Shown here: positions 63,906 through 64,000 of the stretch, in pieces
Layout: every line of letters begins with the position of its first letter
Position numbering within the stretch: position 1 is the first letter of the stretch
NCBI RefSeq assembly: GCF_900182605.1
Contig: NZ_FXTB01000001.1
Coordinates: 1,054,001 to 1,118,000 of the forward strand
Reading direction: 5' to 3'
Origin: Saccharicrinis carchari
Lineage (GTDB): Bacteria; Bacteroidota; Bacteroidia; Bacteroidales; Marinilabiliaceae
DNA: 64,000 nucleotides
Program-made: the position numbers and the translations under genes
The notes under the pieces: model-generated
Told to the model about the DNA's origin: nothing
Seen by the model: the letters and a program-made list of their open reading frames with translations, nothing else
The model's database searches: none

Positions 63906-64000
63906 TAGTAATAAGCATATTTTAATGGGCCAGCTGATCAACTCCATTTGGCCTCAACACTTTATGGCTAATTATTATTTACAATAAATAGGCAAAACTA

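Noticed and set aside
63906-64000. Possible gene entering from the right edge
   Set aside because: All three minus-strand frames meet stops within about 30 bases of the edge, leaving at most a few codons. Only the terminator at 63878-63905 is supported.

Overview
The window looks like chromosomal DNA of a Bacteroidota bacterium, most likely a Bacteroidales/Marinilabiliales-type anaerobe or facultative anaerobe. The grounds are gene content: a short primary sigma factor without region 1.1, SusC/SusD pairs, a sensor with propeller, triple-tyrosine and LuxR modules, a DUF4294 protein, AT-rich intergenic DNA, and several TAnnTTTG-type -7 promoter boxes. No rRNA, tRNA, CRISPR array or intact insertion sequence was seen.

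Layout. (1) 0.4-15 kb is housekeeping: primary sigma factor, HtrA-type periplasmic protease, dapF, mltG, a SPOR lipoprotein, an A-type flavodiiron protein, queC-queE (7-deazaguanine synthesis, behind a long structured leader), a membrane J-domain protein and purL. (2) 15.4-20.9 kb is a respiratory island on the minus strand: two outer-membrane-type haem lipoproteins, a beta-barrel, a mono-haem cytochrome c, a seven-haem tail-anchored cytochrome and a four-helix cytochrome b. A Crp/Fnr regulator gene sits just upstream, and a perfect FNR-like palindrome lies ahead of the first cytochrome gene. A decayed copy of the 3' end of a GntR/LacI-type regulator gene lies on the far side of the island from the intact gene (21.5-22.5 kb), so the island is bracketed by direct repeats. 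(3) 22.6-27.6 kb holds a methyltransferase, a diacylglycerol kinase family protein, a cbpA-like co-chaperone with an unrecognised partner gene, and a U32 family protein.

(4) 27.8-58.8 kb is one large polysaccharide utilisation locus (PUL), all on the minus strand and probably for laminarin or another beta-1,3-glucan. Read from its 5' end it has a membrane-tethered sensor/LuxR regulator, SusC, SusD, a PKD-type surface glycan-binding lipoprotein, a GH16 lipoprotein and a GH3 lipoprotein. These are followed by a mutarotase-like protein, a 1149-residue GH149-like beta-1,3-glucan phosphorylase, three GH17-like proteins, two GPH-type cation symporters flanking a second GH16, and two more GH3 enzymes. 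Signal peptides divide the work. GH16, GH3 and one GH17 are exported, while the phosphorylase, two GH17 proteins and the mutarotase-like protein are not. This suggests that cleaved oligosaccharides enter the cytoplasm and are partly broken down by phosphorolysis, which saves ATP. One symporter carries an unusual periplasmic insertion resembling a cadherin/tandem-95 Ig-like domain. Intergenic spacers within the PUL share a family of degenerate repeats and strong hairpins.

(5) 59-64 kb has a large TPR protein, a small DUF3859-like protein, a short unlisted membrane peptide, a LytTR response regulator behind a palindrome-rich upstream region, and a DUF4294 protein. All assignments come from reading the sequence; no database search was run.
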